Assembly (NCBI GenBank): GCA_903933995.1
Contig: CAIZMD010000199.1
Coordinates: 1 to 5,533 of the forward strand
Direction of reading: 5' to 3'
Source: an uncultured Bacteroidota bacterium
Lineage (GTDB): Bacteria > Bacteroidota > Bacteroidia > Chitinophagales > Chitinophagaceae
Length of the DNA stretch: 5,533 nucleotides
Shown: piece by piece, positions 5,174-5,533 of the stretch
How the letters are laid out: every line of letters starts with the position of its first letter
Numbering within the stretch: position 1 is the first letter of the stretch
Program-made: the position numbers and the translations under genes
Notes under the pieces: model-generated
Told to the model about the DNA's origin: nothing
Seen by the model: the letters and a program-made list of their open reading frames with translations, nothing else
The model's database searches: none

Positions 5174-5533
5174 ATGCTCAGCATCAAACCATACTTGCGC
5201 TTATCCGGTTTAGAACCCTTGGTCATTAGACCTGAGACCAATTTTGTAAACGTTGGAGAAAGAACCAATGTAACGGGTTCCAAAAAATTTGCGCGCCTGA
5301 TCAAGGAAAACAAATACGAAGAAGCACTTTCTGTGGCGCGCCAACAAGTAGAAAGCGGCGCACAGGTATTAGACGTAAACATGGATGACGCTTTGTTAGA
5401 AGGCGTACAAGCCATGACTACTTTCTTGAACCTGATTCAATCAGAACCAGATATTGCGCGTATTCCTATCATGATTGATAGTTCCAAATTTGAGATTATT
5501 GAAGCAGGTTTAAAATGTGTTCAGGGTAAATGC
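5174..5533 (+). CDS. metH: Methionine synthase, folate-binding and following domains (partial, runs off the window)
   Basis: The frame opens at ATG 5174 and stays open for 120 codons to the window edge, so the C-terminus is missing. The visible part is the N-terminal half of the pterin-binding (methyltetrahydrofolate) TIM-barrel of MetH. FVNVGERTNVTGSKKFARLI (24-43) is the signature, QVLDVNMDD (about 70-78) contributes folate-contacting residues, and IPIMIDSSKFEIIEAGLKC (about 98-116) is the next conserved strand and loop. In full-length MetH the cobalamin-binding and SAM-dependent reactivation domains follow, so they are expected beyond the window. It lies 9 nt after the homocysteine-domain gene and should be translated from the same mRNA, under the same promoter and leader. 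No Shine-Dalgarno is seen (ATTAGAACT precedes the start), as is common in Bacteroidota. A stand-alone dihydropteroate synthase is ruled out by the GERTNVTGS motif and context. Confidence 0.94.
   Translation, partial: MLSIKPYLRLSGLEPLVIRPETNFVNVGERTNVTGSKKFARLIKENKYEEALSVARQQVESGAQVLDVNMDDALLEGVQAMTTFLNLIQSEPDIARIPIMIDSSKFEIIEAGLKCVQGKC

Noticed and set aside
5089..5415. Minus-strand open frame of 108 codons opposite the metH junction, and other overlapping open frames (for example 1152-1337, 1274-1573 and 1598-1858).
   Set aside because: They are antisense or out-of-frame to genes with clear family motifs, and their translations show no recognisable domain or signal.
1..5533. Insertion sequences, CRISPR arrays, tRNA or rRNA genes, attachment sites.
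   Set aside because: No transposase or integrase motifs, regularly spaced repeats, cloverleaf or rRNA-like stretches were seen; the gene order looks like ordinary chromosome.

Overview
The window is about 40% GC and looks like chromosomal DNA from a Bacteroidota bacterium, most likely the Chitinophagaceae or close relatives. The evidence is the gene content (a DUF5777 beta-barrel protein, a membrane-anchored tRNA_anti-like OB-fold protein, a methionine synthase split into two genes), A/T-rich start regions with little Shine-Dalgarno signal, and a good Bacteroidota-type promoter (TTG, 20-nt spacer, TAnnTTTG) before metH. The genus is not determined. All supported genes are on the + strand.

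Layout. (1) 5-1204: CusB-type lipoprotein adaptor of a heavy-metal RND efflux pump with an N-terminal metal-binding domain; no pump gene follows it, so the rest of the system should lie upstream. (2) 1256-1870: recR, recombination mediator. (3) 1871-2023: a gene-free gap holding a long imperfect hairpin. (4) 2024-3915: a tight same-strand cluster of a secreted YceI-family protein, a DUF5777 beta-barrel protein that probably starts at TTG, and an OB-fold protein with one membrane anchor; all three should act in the envelope. (5) 3916-4153: a 238-nt intergenic region dense in structure: a 13-bp perfect inverted repeat that overlaps a promoter, then a leader of roughly 155 nt. (6) 4154-5533: methionine synthase as two adjacent genes, one for the homocysteine/zinc domain (complete) and one beginning with the folate-binding domain (cut by the window end).

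The most interesting part is the metH leader. RNA starting at the predicted promoter can fold into an H-type pseudoknot (3997-4053) with the strand order of the SAM-II and SAM-V riboswitches: a U-rich first loop, directly abutting helices, an A-rich last loop, and an extra hairpin with a UACG loop. The 3' strand of its second helix can instead pair with 4094-4107. That segment can itself pair with AACCAT just before the metH start codon. These mutually exclusive pairings form a plausible translational switch, consistent with methionine/SAM feedback on methionine synthase. The pairings were read by hand from the sequence; the ligand and the regulation are inference.
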